Source: Rubrobacter aplysinae
Lineage (GTDB): Bacteria; Actinomycetota; Rubrobacteria; Rubrobacterales; Rubrobacteraceae
Reading direction: 5' to 3'
NCBI RefSeq assembly: GCF_001029505.1
Contig: NZ_LEKH01000002.1
Span: forward strand, 276,902-340,901
DNA length: 64,000 nucleotides
Positions 32,912-41,178 of the stretch are shown in pieces; within the stretch, counting starts at the first letter, position 1, and each line of letters opens with the position of its first letter. The notes under the pieces are model-generated. The model made no database searches. It was not told the origin of the DNA and was given only the letters and a program-made list of their open reading frames with translations. The position numbers and the translations under genes are program-made.

Positions 32912-34111
32912 GTGATGTGGTTGAGGCCAGAGACGCAACCGGCCGGCGGACGCCGCCCTCTCCCCCGCCCGCTCTCGATGCCGCGGATCCTGCTAACGAT
33001 GCTAATGCTGGCCCTGCTCACCGGATGCGGAGGAGGCTCGGGCGACGAGTCGGGGAGCGGAGATACGGAGTCCGGAGGCTCTTCGAGTGCCGAGCGGGAG
33101 CAGAACGGCGGCTCGCAGGGCACGGACCAGAAGTCCGGCGGTGGAGGCACGACGAGCCCGGCAGACACGGCAGACACTACAAAGCAGTCCAGGAGCCCGG
33201 CGGAGGTTGGAGCGGATGAGACCGGGAGCATCATGGTGCTCGAGTACCATCGCATAGGCGGGGATCCGACCTTCTCCCCCGACTGGACCATCTCCACACA
33301 GCAGTTCCGGCAAGAACTTACCTACCTGTACGAGAACGACTACTACCCGGTGAATTTCCGGGACCTCGTAGAAGGTGCGTTGGAGGTCCCGGCGGGGAAG
33401 ACCCCGGTCGTGCTGACCTTCGACGACTCCAGCGACACCCAGTTCACGATGGTGCGAGAGGAGGGAGACTGGGTGCCCGAGCCGGCGGGAGCCGTGGGTG
33501 TGCTGGCCGAGTTCCACCGCAAGCACCAGGACTGGCCCATGAAGGGCACGTTCTTCGTCTTGCCGGAGGCGAACGCCCCGAACAACCTCTTCGGGCAGCC
33601 CGAGTTGGCGGAGAAGAAGCTGCGCTATCTGGCGGACGCCGGGTTCGAGATCGGCACTCACACCCTGTATCACGCGAACCTCGCGCAGGCCACGCCGGCC
33701 GGGGTCAGAGAGCAGCTCGCACTCTCCGTGGCGGAGATAAAGAAGCGTCTCCCGGACTACGAAGTGGACAGCCTCTCCCTGCCCTTCGGCGAGTATCCCT
33801 CCAACGAGGCGCTGCTGAGGTCCGGCACGTGGCAGGGCTCCGGGTACGACCTGGAAGGGGCCGCCGAGGTCGCCGGTGGACCGAGCCCGGCCCCGTATAG
33901 CTCACGCCTGGATCCCTACCACGTACCCCGCATCCAGACCGGCGAGCTGGCGGGACAGAGCCAGGCCCTTTTCCGGTACTTTGAGCAGAATCCGGGTGAA
34001 AGATATGTCAGCGACGGCAACCCCGACGTGGTCTCCTTCCCAAAGGGCTCGGGAGAGAGCCTCGACACCGCCGAGATACAGAGTGCGGGAAAGCGCATCC
34101 GGCCCTACTGA
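32912..34111 (+). CDS. Lipoprotein polysaccharide deacetylase (NodB domain)
   Basis: A 399-residue lipoprotein: lipobox LALLTGC, then an acidic Ser/Gly linker, then a carbohydrate esterase family 4 domain. IMVLEYHRIGG, the metal and base motif VVLTFDDSS, KGTFFVLPEAN, FEIGTHTLYHANL (metal histidines) and LSLPFGEYPSNEALL are present. A large insert lies between TFDD and FFV. CE4 enzymes remove N-acetyl groups from chitin-, PNAG- or peptidoglycan-like polymers. GTG 32912 is one base beyond the upstream stop; GGGGGG precedes it. Together with the DUF4015 gene the arrangement resembles the two halves of PgaB, encoded separately. Confidence 0.87.
   Translation: MMWLRPETQPAGGRRPLPRPLSMPRILLTMLMLALLTGCGGGSGDESGSGDTESGGSSSAEREQNGGSQGTDQKSGGGGTTSPADTADTTKQSRSPAEVGADETGSIMVLEYHRIGGDPTFSPDWTISTQQFRQELTYLYENDYYPVNFRDLVEGALEVPAGKTPVVLTFDDSSDTQFTMVREEGDWVPEPAGAVGVLAEFHRKHQDWPMKGTFFVLPEANAPNNLFGQPELAEKKLRYLADAGFEIGTHTLYHANLAQATPAGVREQLALSVAEIKKRLPDYEVDSLSLPFGEYPSNEALLRSGTWQGSGYDLEGAAEVAGGPSPAPYSSRLDPYHVPRIQTGELAGQSQALFRYFEQNPGERYVSDGNPDVVSFPKGSGESLDTAEIQSAGKRIRPY
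33157..33183 (+). repeat. Short 9-base repeat in the deacetylase linker
   Basis: Units CCCGGCAGA, CACGGCAGA, CACTACAAA, coding Pro-Ala-Asp-Thr-Ala-Asp-Thr in the linker. Confidence 0.5.
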
Positions 34112-34204
34112 GAGCCCGCACCGACTCCACGCCGGTTCCGGGTTAGCATGTGCGGGTAGATCACTGATGACAGAGCACGACAGACAGAGCAGATAGGAGA
34201 TATC

Positions 34205-34726
34205 TTGGCCCAGCAGAGCTACGATGACCCGCCGGAGATGCAGCTAGAAGAGGGCGCGGAGTATCATGCCGTCTTCGACACCGAGAAGGGCCGCATCCGG
34301 GCCCGCCTCTTCGCAGAGGAGGCCCCGGTAACGGTTAATAACTTCGTCTTCCTCGCCCGCGACGGCTACTTCGACGGCACCACCTTCCACCGGGTCATAA
34401 AGAACTTCATGGTCCAGGGCGGAGACCCGACCGGCACGGGGACCGGAAGCCCCGGCTACCGCATCCCGGACGAGTTCGGCCCGAGCCTCCGCCACGACAG
34501 GCCCGGCATCCTCTCGATGGCGAACGCCGGACCGGACACCGGCGGCTCGCAGTTCTTTATCACCTACGCCGCCACCCCCCACCTCGACGGCCGGCACGCC
34601 ATCTTCGGCGAGGTGGTCGAGGGCATGGACACCCTGAACGAGATCCGCGAGCGCGACCCCCAGCGCGACCGCCAGCCCGGCAACCGCATCGAGAGCGTGG
34701 AGATAGAGGAGACCCCCGCCTCTTAA
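34205..34726 (+). CDS. Peptidyl-prolyl cis-trans isomerase, cyclophilin type
   Basis: A 173-residue cyclophilin that speeds proline isomerisation in protein folding. Signs are [36 protein letters not shown] (with the catalytic arginine in FHRV), [19 protein letters not shown] and [17 protein letters not shown]. No signal peptide is seen, so it is cytoplasmic. The start is TTG 34205, preceded by TAGGAGA. Two strong hairpins follow the gene. Confidence 0.95.
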   Translation: MAQQSYDDPPEMQLEEGAEYHAVFDTEKGRIRARLFAEEAPVTVNNFVFLARDGYFDGTTFHRVIKNFMVQGGDPTGTGTGSPGYRIPDEFGPSLRHDRPGILSMANAGPDTGGSQFFITYAATPHLDGRHAIFGEVVEGMDTLNEIRERDPQRDRQPGNRIESVEIEETPAS

Positions 34727-34731
34727 ACAAC

Positions 34732-34750
34732 GTCCGGGATCGCCCCGGAC
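34732..34750 (+). terminator. Terminator hairpin after the cyclophilin gene
   Basis: GTCCGGG pairs with CCCGGAC across ATCGC, 5 bases after the stop codon. Confidence 0.65.
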
Positions 34751-34758
34751 AAAGTAGA

Positions 34759-34800
34759 GCCGGGGCCCGCACCCAGGATGTGTAAGGTGCGGCCCCCGGC
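34759..34800. terminator. Bidirectional terminator between cyclophilin and betaine operons
   Basis: GCCGGGGCCCGCACC (34759-34773) pairs with GGTGCGGCCCCCGGC (34786-34800), 15 base pairs with one mismatch and a 12-base loop. It sits between convergent genes. Confidence 0.7.
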
Positions 34801-34811
34801 TATGTTCGGCT

Positions 34812-34829
34812 TTACCTTACTTACCTTAC
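34812..34829 (-). repeat. Direct repeat TTACCTTAC just after the SDMT stop codon
   Basis: Two exact adjacent copies of TTACCTTAC (34812-34820, 34821-34829), in the 3' flank of the methyltransferase gene. Confidence 0.6.
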
Positions 34830-34843
34830 GGTTCTGGCGGCTG

Positions 34844-35689
34844 CTAGCCGTTGCGGAAGTGGAAGATCCCCCACTCCAGGTGGCCGTTGCGGCCGCCCTC
34901 GACCCAGTGCCCGAGGCCTCTCTTCATGTTGTCTATGTACTCCCGGCTAACCGCCCCGGCGAGCTCCTCCTCCCGCTCTTCCGTCTCGCGCAGCACGCGG
35001 CCGTAGTGCTCCGGGAGCTGCTCATGGTGATCCTCGTAGTCAAGCTCTGTCATGCCCAGATACGCGGTACGCTCGCGGTAGAAGCCGGGCGAGCCCAGGG
35101 TCTCCAGGTGCAGGCGGTCCAGTATGGGCTGTAGCACCTCCTCCGGGCAGCCGTCGGACTTCATGGGGTCGGTAAAGACGAACTCGCCGCCGGACTTGAG
35201 AACCCGCACGACCTCGTCTATGACCTTCGCCCGCGCGCCGCTGTGCAGCATCGCGTCCTGGGACCAGACGAAGTCGAAGGCGTTGTCGGGGTAGGGCAGG
35301 TCCTCGAAGCTCGCGTCCACAACCTCTATGAGATGGTCGAGGCCCTGCTCCCGGTTCATCTGCCGGTCGCGCTCGTTCTCTACCTCGCTCAGGTTCAGAG
35401 CCACGACCTCGCAGCCGTACTCCCGGGCCAGGTAGCGCGCCGAGCCGCCGTAACCGGCCCCCACGTCCAGAACCCGGGCCTCCGAGCCGAGACCACCCAG
35501 CCGCCCGGCCATCCTTTCGACGGTGCGGCGGCTGGCGTCGAAGATCGGCTCGTTATCGGAGCGGTACATCCCGACGTGGATGTCCTCGCCGCCCCAGATG
35601 GTAAAGTAGAAGTTGTCCGCGTCGTCGGAGTTGTAGTACTCCTGCGCGGTCCTTACGGCTCCGGTGTACTCTTCATATTTCTGTGTCAC
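34844..35689 (-). CDS. Sarcosine/dimethylglycine N-methyltransferase
   Basis: A 281-residue SAM-dependent methyltransferase of the SDMT group. YYNSDDADNFYFTIWGGEDIHVGMY and DASRRTVERMA are characteristic of SDMT proteins. The SAM motif is VLDVGAGYGGSARYLA, followed by VWSQDAMLHSG. It methylates sarcosine and dimethylglycine to give glycine betaine, using two SAM. GTG 35689 overlaps the last base of the upstream GSMT stop (TAGTG). The two form a complete glycine-to-betaine pathway for osmoprotection; SAH produced here would be recycled by AhcY at 46755. Confidence 0.93.
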   Translation of the reverse strand: MTQKYEEYTGAVRTAQEYYNSDDADNFYFTIWGGEDIHVGMYRSDNEPIFDASRRTVERMAGRLGGLGSEARVLDVGAGYGGSARYLAREYGCEVVALNLSEVENERDRQMNREQGLDHLIEVVDASFEDLPYPDNAFDFVWSQDAMLHSGARAKVIDEVVRVLKSGGEFVFTDPMKSDGCPEEVLQPILDRLHLETLGSPGFYRERTAYLGMTELDYEDHHEQLPEHYGRVLRETEEREEELAGAVSREYIDNMKRGLGHWVEGGRNGHLEWGIFHFRNG

Positions 35690-36471
35690 TACCGCTCATC
35701 CTCCTCGTGGACTTCGTAGGCCTTCTCAGCGATGTGGATAAAGAAGTCCGGGTCCGCGTCGCGGTAGGTCTCCTGGAAATCGCCGTAGGTCTCTACCCTC
35801 TGGAACCCGACCTCCTCCATTAGCCCCCGGATGTAGTCCTTGCGCACCGGGCACATGTTGAGGTGGAAGACGGAGTCGTCCGGGAAATCGTAGCGGAAGC
35901 GGGCGAGCCCCTCGTCCACGTGCTCCGGGTAGACGCTGATGTCGTCGCCGCAGTAGTAGTACGTGTGCTTGGAAGAGTAACCGTCGTCCATGATGGCGTC
36001 GTAGTTGCGCTGGTCCATGATCAGGACGCCGTCGTGGTTGAGCATGGCGTAGAACTCCGCCAGCGTCTTGCGGCGGTCCCGCTCGTCGAACAGGTGGGTA
36101 AAGGAGTTGCCGAGACATATAATCGCGTCGTAAGTGCCCCGCACGTCGCGGTTCAGCCACCGCCAGTCGGCGTGTACCGTGCGCAGTATATGCCCGCCGT
36201 ACCTCTGGCCATTCTGGAAGGCCTTGGCGAGCATCTCCGCGCTACCGTCCGCGCTCACCACGTCGAACCCCTCGTTGAGCAGCCGCAGGGAATGAAACCC
36301 CGTCCCGGTGGCGACGTCTAGCACCGACCGCGCGCCGCGGTCCTTCAGAAGCTCGATAAAGAAGTCGCCCTCGCTCTCGGCGCGGGCCTCCCAGTCTATG
36401 AGCTCGTCCCACTTGTCCACGAAACTCTCGACGTACTCCATCGTGTAGTGGTCCGACTCCCGAACCTCCAC
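35689..36471 (-). CDS. Glycine/sarcosine N-methyltransferase
   Basis: A 260-residue (as counted from GTG 36471) SAM methyltransferase converting glycine to sarcosine and dimethylglycine. ESFVDKWDELIDWEARAESEGDFFIELL, the SAM motif VLDVATGTGFHS, VDWRWLN-like ADWRWLNRDVRGTYDAIICLGNSFTHLF and ADPDFFIHIAEK are diagnostic. In-frame codons upstream of GTG 36471 read AFGDNPVEVRESDHY, matching the N-terminus of known GSMTs, so the real start is probably further upstream at a codon that is not ATG, GTG or TTG; ATT at 36519 or 36531 are candidates, the latter with GAGGAG ahead. Confidence 0.92.
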   Translation of the reverse strand: MEVRESDHYTMEYVESFVDKWDELIDWEARAESEGDFFIELLKDRGARSVLDVATGTGFHSLRLLNEGFDVVSADGSAEMLAKAFQNGQRYGGHILRTVHADWRWLNRDVRGTYDAIICLGNSFTHLFDERDRRKTLAEFYAMLNHDGVLIMDQRNYDAIMDDGYSSKHTYYYCGDDISVYPEHVDEGLARFRYDFPDDSVFHLNMCPVRKDYIRGLMEEVGFQRVETYGDFQETYRDADPDFFIHIAEKAYEVHEEDER

Positions 36472-36531
36472 CGGATTGTCGCCAAACGCCTGCTGCGTCT
36501 CTCGTTCCTTCTCCCGAATCTCGTCCGAAAT

Positions 36532-36786
36532 AGGTCACCAACTCCTCTCTCTGGATCCCTCGGATGAATAAGTATGCGATCCTACACCCTTTCGTAACGT
36601 CTTGCCACCTCTGGGAGGCCAAACAAAGACCTCTGGAGCGGTCAAATATTCGAAATTATGCAAAGATTTCACTTGGAGAAACAGATTCAAGCATAAAATC
36701 CATGCCAAATCCATGCTTTTGCAGGCTGTTTGCGGTTCCGGGCGGCGGGCGGCATCGTGGCCCCGACGGCGTATAGAATTTGCGGC
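36532..36786. other. Divergent control region between GSMT and malQ
   Basis: AT-rich compared with the genes. On the plus strand a TATAGAAT box (36772-36779) ends 7 bases before the malQ ATG, implying leaderless transcription. Two copies of AAATCCATGC lie near 36697-36717. Minus-strand promoters for the betaine genes are expected here, but I cannot pick one with confidence. Confidence 0.5.
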
Positions 36787-38325
36787 ATGACGGAGATTTC
36801 GAGAAGTGCGAGAAGTGCGGAGAATTCGGAGAGCGCAGAGGGTACGGAGAGCGCGGGTAGCTCGAGGAGCGCCGGGATACTGTTACACCCGACCTCGCTG
36901 GCGGGTCCTTATGGTATCGGGGAGCTCGGCGGCGAGGCGGTGGGGTTCGTGGGCTTTCTGCAGCAGGCGGGGCAGCGGCTGTGGCAGGTGCTGCCGCTGA
37001 ACCCCCCGGACGCCGAGGGGTCACCGTATTCCTCGGGGTCGGCTTTTGCGGGGAGTCCCTTGCTGGTTAGCACGGGGCGGATGATCGAGACCGGGTTGCT
37101 CCGCCGGGACGAGGCCCCGCCGGAGGAGCCGGGACCGGTGGACTATCATAGGGTGGCCGCGCGCAAGGACGGGCTTTTGAGGAAGGCTTACGCCAGGGGC
37201 GGAGAGGGGCTCCGGGAGGAGCTCTCGGCGTTCCGGGAGGCGCATCAGGACTGGCTGCCGGATTACGCGCTGTACCGGGCGCTCAAGGAGAGGTATGGCG
37301 GCGAGCCGTGGAGCCGCTGGCCCGGGGGGCTCGCAGGCCGGGAGAGCGACGCGCTGGCCGAGGCCCGGCGTGAGCTCGCCGGGGAGATAGGGTTTCACGA
37401 GTTCGTGCAGTACCTGTTCGACGAGCACTGGGGCGAGGTACGCCGCGCGGCGCGCGGTGCGGGGGTCGAGATCGTCGGGGACCTCCCTATCTTCGTCAGC
37501 CACGACTCCGCCGACGTGTGGGCGAATCAGGGGCTCTTCCACCTGGACGAGGGAGGCGAGCCTTCCGTGGTGGCCGGGGTGCCGCCGGACTACTTCTCCG
37601 AGACCGGCCAGCTCTGGGGCAACCCGCTCTACGACTGGGAGCGCATGGCCGGGGAGGGGTACGCGTGGTGGGTGCGCCGGATGCGGCGGGCGCTCGAGCT
37701 GTACGACGCCGTGCGCGTGGACCACTTCCGCGGCTTCGCGGCCCACTGGGAGATCCCGGCCGAGGCGGAGAGCGCCAAGAGGGGGCGCTGGGTCGAGGGG
37801 CCGGGGCGGGCCCTCTTCGATAAGCTGGAGAAAGAGCTCGGAGAGCTGCCGGTGATAGCGGAGGACCTCGGGGAGATCACGGCCGAGGTAGAGGCGCTGC
37901 GCGACGGGCTCGGGCTGCCGGGGATGAAGGTCCTGCAGTTCGCTTTCTCGGGGCCGGACAACCACTTCCTGCCCCACAACTACGGCCACGAGGAGTGGGT
38001 CGTCTACACCGGCACCCACGACAACGACACCACAGCCGGCTGGTGGACCTCCGCCTCGCGCGAGGAGCGGGAGTACGCCCGGCGCTACCTGGGCCGGGAG
38101 TATGCCGGGGTGGAAGATCTTATCCGGCTCGCCTACGCCTCCACGGCGCGGCGGGCCGTGGTCCCGATGCAGGATCACCTCGGCCTGGGCTCCGGGACCC
38201 GCATGAACACCCCCGGCACCACCGAGGGTAACTGGTCCTGGGGGTTATCCGGCGGAGAGCTGACCACGGAGCTGGCCTCCGGCATCCGGGAGAAGGCCCG
38301 GATCTACGGCCGTCTCGGGAGTTAG
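36787..38325 (+). CDS. malQ: 4-alpha-glucanotransferase (amylomaltase)
   Basis: About 512 residues, GH77. After a repeat-coded N-terminal extension, the domain starts SAGILLHPTSLAGPYGIGELG. WQVLPLNPPD, IVGDLPIFVSHDSADVWANQGLF, VRVDHFRGFAAHWEIP (nucleophile aspartate), VIAEDLGEIT (acid/base glutamate) and YTGTHDNDTTAGWW (third acid) cover the catalytic regions. The enzyme moves glucan chains between maltodextrins in glycogen or maltose use. ATG 36787 is the first plausible start. Residues about 3-32 (ISRSARSAENSESAEG-type) come from a 9-base repeat and are absent from family members. Confidence 0.95.
   Translation: MTEISRSARSAENSESAEGTESAGSSRSAGILLHPTSLAGPYGIGELGGEAVGFVGFLQQAGQRLWQVLPLNPPDAEGSPYSSGSAFAGSPLLVSTGRMIETGLLRRDEAPPEEPGPVDYHRVAARKDGLLRKAYARGGEGLREELSAFREAHQDWLPDYALYRALKERYGGEPWSRWPGGLAGRESDALAEARRELAGEIGFHEFVQYLFDEHWGEVRRAARGAGVEIVGDLPIFVSHDSADVWANQGLFHLDEGGEPSVVAGVPPDYFSETGQLWGNPLYDWERMAGEGYAWWVRRMRRALELYDAVRVDHFRGFAAHWEIPAEAESAKRGRWVEGPGRALFDKLEKELGELPVIAEDLGEITAEVEALRDGLGLPGMKVLQFAFSGPDNHFLPHNYGHEEWVVYTGTHDNDTTAGWWTSASREEREYARRYLGREYAGVEDLIRLAYASTARRAVVPMQDHLGLGSGTRMNTPGTTEGNWSWGLSGGELTTELASGIREKARIYGRLGS
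36791..36871 (+). repeat. Nine-unit degenerate 9-base repeat in the malQ N-terminus
   Basis: Units: CGGAGATTT, CGAGAAGTG, CGAGAAGTG, CGGAGAATT, CGGAGAGCG, CAGAGGGTA, CGGAGAGCG, CGGGTAGCT, CGAGGAGCG. This is the clearest array in the window; the shared frame is C-G-[GA]-[GA]-A-G-type. Confidence 0.9.
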
Positions 38326-38328
38326 CCG

Positions 38329-38851
38329 CTAGCCTTTACTCGCTCGACCCTCCTCGCCGGAGGCCGATCCGCCCTCTATCCACTCCACCGGAACCGGGCC
38401 GGAGGAGCGAGAGCCCAGGAAAGCGCCGTGACTGTCTCCAAGGACGTGGATGCGGGGCCCGGCGGCAACCCGATGCTAAAGCCGGCCCGCACTCGCGCCG
38501 CGCAGCGGCTCGCCGCCCACGTACACCATCCCTCCCTGCATGGAGGTCGTCTCTTCCGGCAGGTCGGCGACGCGCTCTATGAGGTCCGCCCCGCCGTTCT
38601 CGCCCCGGAGCGGGACCACATCCCCGCGCTCCGGCTCCCCAGACGAGCAACCCGGGCTTCACGGCCAGCATCTGCTCGCCGTCCTCCAGAGTCGGTTTCA
38701 TGCTCGGCCCGGCGATTATGGACGGCGGAGCGAAGAGCGGCCTCAAGGAGCCGGACACCGACGCTGGAGAGAGAGACCGAGGAGCAGGGCGGACGAGGCG
38801 AAGTCCTGTCCGTGACGCGTGCTCCGGGAGTCTTGTGCCTGGACCGTCCAC
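38329..38851 (-). pseudogene. Decayed signal peptidase I gene (third copy)
   Basis: Homology to LepB runs through three frames on the minus strand. Frame 1 has IIAGPSMKPTLEDGEQMLAVKPG with the catalytic serine. Frame 2 continues GEPERGDVVPLRGENGG, ADLIERVADLPEET, VYVGGEPLRG, then a TAG. Frame 3 resumes HVLGDSHGAFLGSRSSGPVP. So there are at least two frameshifts. The general-base lysine (DLIKRV in the intact copies) is glutamate here, and MGDNR has become LGDSH. It lies directly after the intact lepB (38856), so it is a decayed tandem duplicate. Confidence 0.85.
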
Positions 38852-38855
38852 CCGG

Positions 38856-39473
38856 CTACAGAGCGTCCAGATGGGTCGGGGGCCAGAAGACGAGGAACGC
38901 CTGGCCTACCATGTTCTCCTCGGGGACGGGGCCGAAGAAACGGGAGTCACGCGAGTTGCTGCGGTTGTCGCCCATCATGAAGTAGGAGTCTTCGGGGATC
39001 GTGATCTCCTCCTGCGGCGGGCTGAGGCCGCCGTCCTGGTTCAGGTAGGGCTCGTTCTGAGGCTTGCCGTTCACGTACAGCTTGCCCTCGCGAACCTCCA
39101 CCGTGTCACCGGGGGTGGCGACGACGCGTTTTATGAGGTCCTGGCCCTCCACCTCGACGCTCTCGAACACGGCGACGTCGCCCCGCTCGGGGTCGGTAAA
39201 GTCGTAGATGAACTTGTTGGCGAGCACCCGGTCGCCGATCATCAGGGTCGGGATCATGCTCCCCGACGGTATGACGAACGCCTCCACGATAAACGGCCGT
39301 ACCACCCCGAAGACCAGCGCGAACGCGACGAGGGCGATGACCAGTAGCTCGACCGTCCCGCCCCGCTGCTTCGCGGCCCGGCGGTCGCGGCGCCCCTTGT
39401 AGGAGGGCTCCCCGTTATTCCCGGCTTGCCCGTCTTCGTCTTTCCGGCTCGTCTGGAAACGCTCGTCGCTCAT
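38856..39473 (-). CDS. lepB: Signal peptidase I (second intact copy)
   Basis: A 205-residue S26 peptidase. A basic N-terminus is followed by a membrane helix (about 41-60). The catalytic serine is in IPSGSMIPTL (Ser72) and the lysine in DLIKRVVATPGDTVE (Lys115). MMGDNRSNSRDSRFFGPVP completes the active site. It is close to LepB of other actinobacteria in length. It differs from the copy at 1105-1686 in its N-terminal tail and in the P-S/T-G-SM motif. No ribosome binding site is strong; the upstream AATAACCCACC region is AT-rich. Confidence 0.95.
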   Translation of the reverse strand: MSDERFQTSRKDEDGQAGNNGEPSYKGRRDRRAAKQRGGTVELLVIALVAFALVFGVVRPFIVEAFVIPSGSMIPTLMIGDRVLANKFIYDFTDPERGDVAVFESVEVEGQDLIKRVVATPGDTVEVREGKLYVNGKPQNEPYLNQDGGLSPPQEEITIPEDSYFMMGDNRSNSRDSRFFGPVPEENMVGQAFLVFWPPTHLDAL

Positions 39474-39553
39474 AAAGGCTAAGAATAACCCACCAAAAGG
39501 GGGAATGCGGCAAAATTCCGGGGTAACTTCACACTCCGCTCACACTCCCCGGT

Positions 39554-41005
39554 CTACCCGGCGGCGGGCTCGGCGTGGATCACGACCTGCTCCAGCGCCG
39601 GGAGGCCGGCCCGCAGCGTCCGCTCGACGTGCTCGGTGCGCAGGTGTACCTCTCCGACGCCCATCCGGGGCGGGAAGTCACAGTGGAGCACGGCGTCGAG
39701 TGCCCCCGTCTCGGCGTCTTCCGGACCCTTGTGCCGGTACAGGCGCACCTCGTGGCAGCTCGCCTCCGTACCGGATCCCGCCACCGCGCGCCGGATCTCC
39801 TCCACGAGTTCCGGGTGATCGGCGTCCACCCGCTCGCGCTCCTCGGGATCGGGCTCTGCCACCTCTATGTGCGAGTTGACGCGGGCGATGCGGGGCTCCT
39901 GGCGCCGAATCTCGTCTCCGAGGCCGCTGGCCCGCTCGTGGGCCTCGCCTAACGTGAGCGCCGGGTCCACCTCGACGTGCAGCGTGGCCTCATAGCTCCC
40001 GCCCGCGCGCTGCACCCGCTCGTGGTGGGTCCTGAACCCCATCTCCTGGGCGATGCCGTGGATGGCTTCGGCCATCGTCTCGGCCTCGGTGGCGACCGGC
40101 TCGACGTGTACGACGCTCTCGGTACGGCCGTCTATGTAGCGCACCGTCTCCTCGACCCTCTCGCTGATGCCGTGGGCCTCGGCGGCGCTGACCGTCCTCG
40201 GCACGCTCACGACGATGTCCGCGAACTTGCGGTGGCCGGACTCCCTGAGGCGCACCCGGCGGGTTTCGACCACCCCGCTCACGGACTCCGCGCCGCGCGA
40301 GATCCTGCCCTGAAGCTCCACCGGAGCGAGGTCCAGCAGCACGTTCACGCTCCGCATCGCGAGCTGACCGGCCTTGCCCAGGATAAACAGCCCGACCAGC
40401 AGCGCCGCGAACGCGTCGGCCCGCTCCAGAAACCACCCGCCGCCCCCGACGCTGGCGCCGTACGCCGAGAGTGCAAGCCCGATTATGACCACGGAGGAGC
40501 TGAACATGTCGGCCCGGAAGTTCAGGGCGTCGGCCTCCAGCGCCCGACTGCCGTGCCGGCGGGCGACCCGGTAGAGCATCCGGGAGCGCCACAGGTCCAC
40601 CGCCACGCTCACCCCCATCACCACGAAAGCCCACACCGAGACCTGCACGGCAACCGGCTCGAAGAAGATTCGGCCTATGGACTCGGACAGCACCCAGGCC
40701 GCCGTCCCGAGCAGCAACACCCCCTGCACCACCGCCGAGAGATTCTCGACCCGCCCGTGCCCGTAGGGATGATTTTCGTCGGCCGGACGCCCCGCGACCC
40801 GCACGGAGAAGAACGTGATAACGCTCGCCACCGTATCCAGCGCCGAGTGCGCGGCCTCCGCCAACAGCCCGAGACTCCCCGTCGCCAGCCCCGCCGCCAG
40901 CTTCGCCGCCGTCAGGCACACCGCAGCCGCCAGCGAGGCCACCGTCACCCGGTTCTTCTCCCGCTGCGCACCCTTCGAAAGTCCCGTGTCGGCACCGGCG
41001 GACAT
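39554..41005 (-). CDS. Cation diffusion facilitator transporter with three tandem C-terminal ZT-dimer-like domains
   Basis: A 483-residue CDF protein; typical members have about 300. The membrane part (about 20-215) has LLAEAAHSALDTVASV, HPYGHGRVENLSAV and DALNFRADMFSSS. Three consecutive cytosolic repeats follow (about 225-310, 315-385 and 400-480), each with a helix, a strand, a long helix and a closing strand ending in HVEP, HIEVAEP and HAEP. CDF proteins export divalent metals (Zn, Fe, Mn) using the proton gradient. ATG 41005 has a TATATT -10 box ending 6 bases before it and no ribosome binding site, suggesting leaderless translation. Confidence 0.88.
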   Translation of the reverse strand: MSAGADTGLSKGAQREKNRVTVASLAAAVCLTAAKLAAGLATGSLGLLAEAAHSALDTVASVITFFSVRVAGRPADENHPYGHGRVENLSAVVQGVLLLGTAAWVLSESIGRIFFEPVAVQVSVWAFVVMGVSVAVDLWRSRMLYRVARRHGSRALEADALNFRADMFSSSVVIIGLALSAYGASVGGGGWFLERADAFAALLVGLFILGKAGQLAMRSVNVLLDLAPVELQGRISRGAESVSGVVETRRVRLRESGHRKFADIVVSVPRTVSAAEAHGISERVEETVRYIDGRTESVVHVEPVATEAETMAEAIHGIAQEMGFRTHHERVQRAGGSYEATLHVEVDPALTLGEAHERASGLGDEIRRQEPRIARVNSHIEVAEPDPEERERVDADHPELVEEIRRAVAGSGTEASCHEVRLYRHKGPEDAETGALDAVLHCDFPPRMGVGEVHLRTEHVERTLRAGLPALEQVVIHAEPAAG

Positions 41006-41178
41006 CAGGAGAATATACCACAGGTTACACGGAAAAATTCCCTGCAAATTGGCGTTTTTTTAGTTTTGCCTAAAGGTTTCTCGGGGCCTGGCAAAATCCG
41101 ATGCAAGAGAGGTTTCCAGAGTCTCGCTCCCACCACGGCGGTTAGCGAGAACCGCCCTTTCAGAGTATTGCGGGGTAG

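Noticed and set aside
37021..38178. 385-codon minus-strand frame over malQ
   Set aside because: Shadow; malQ has all GH77 motifs in the plus frame.
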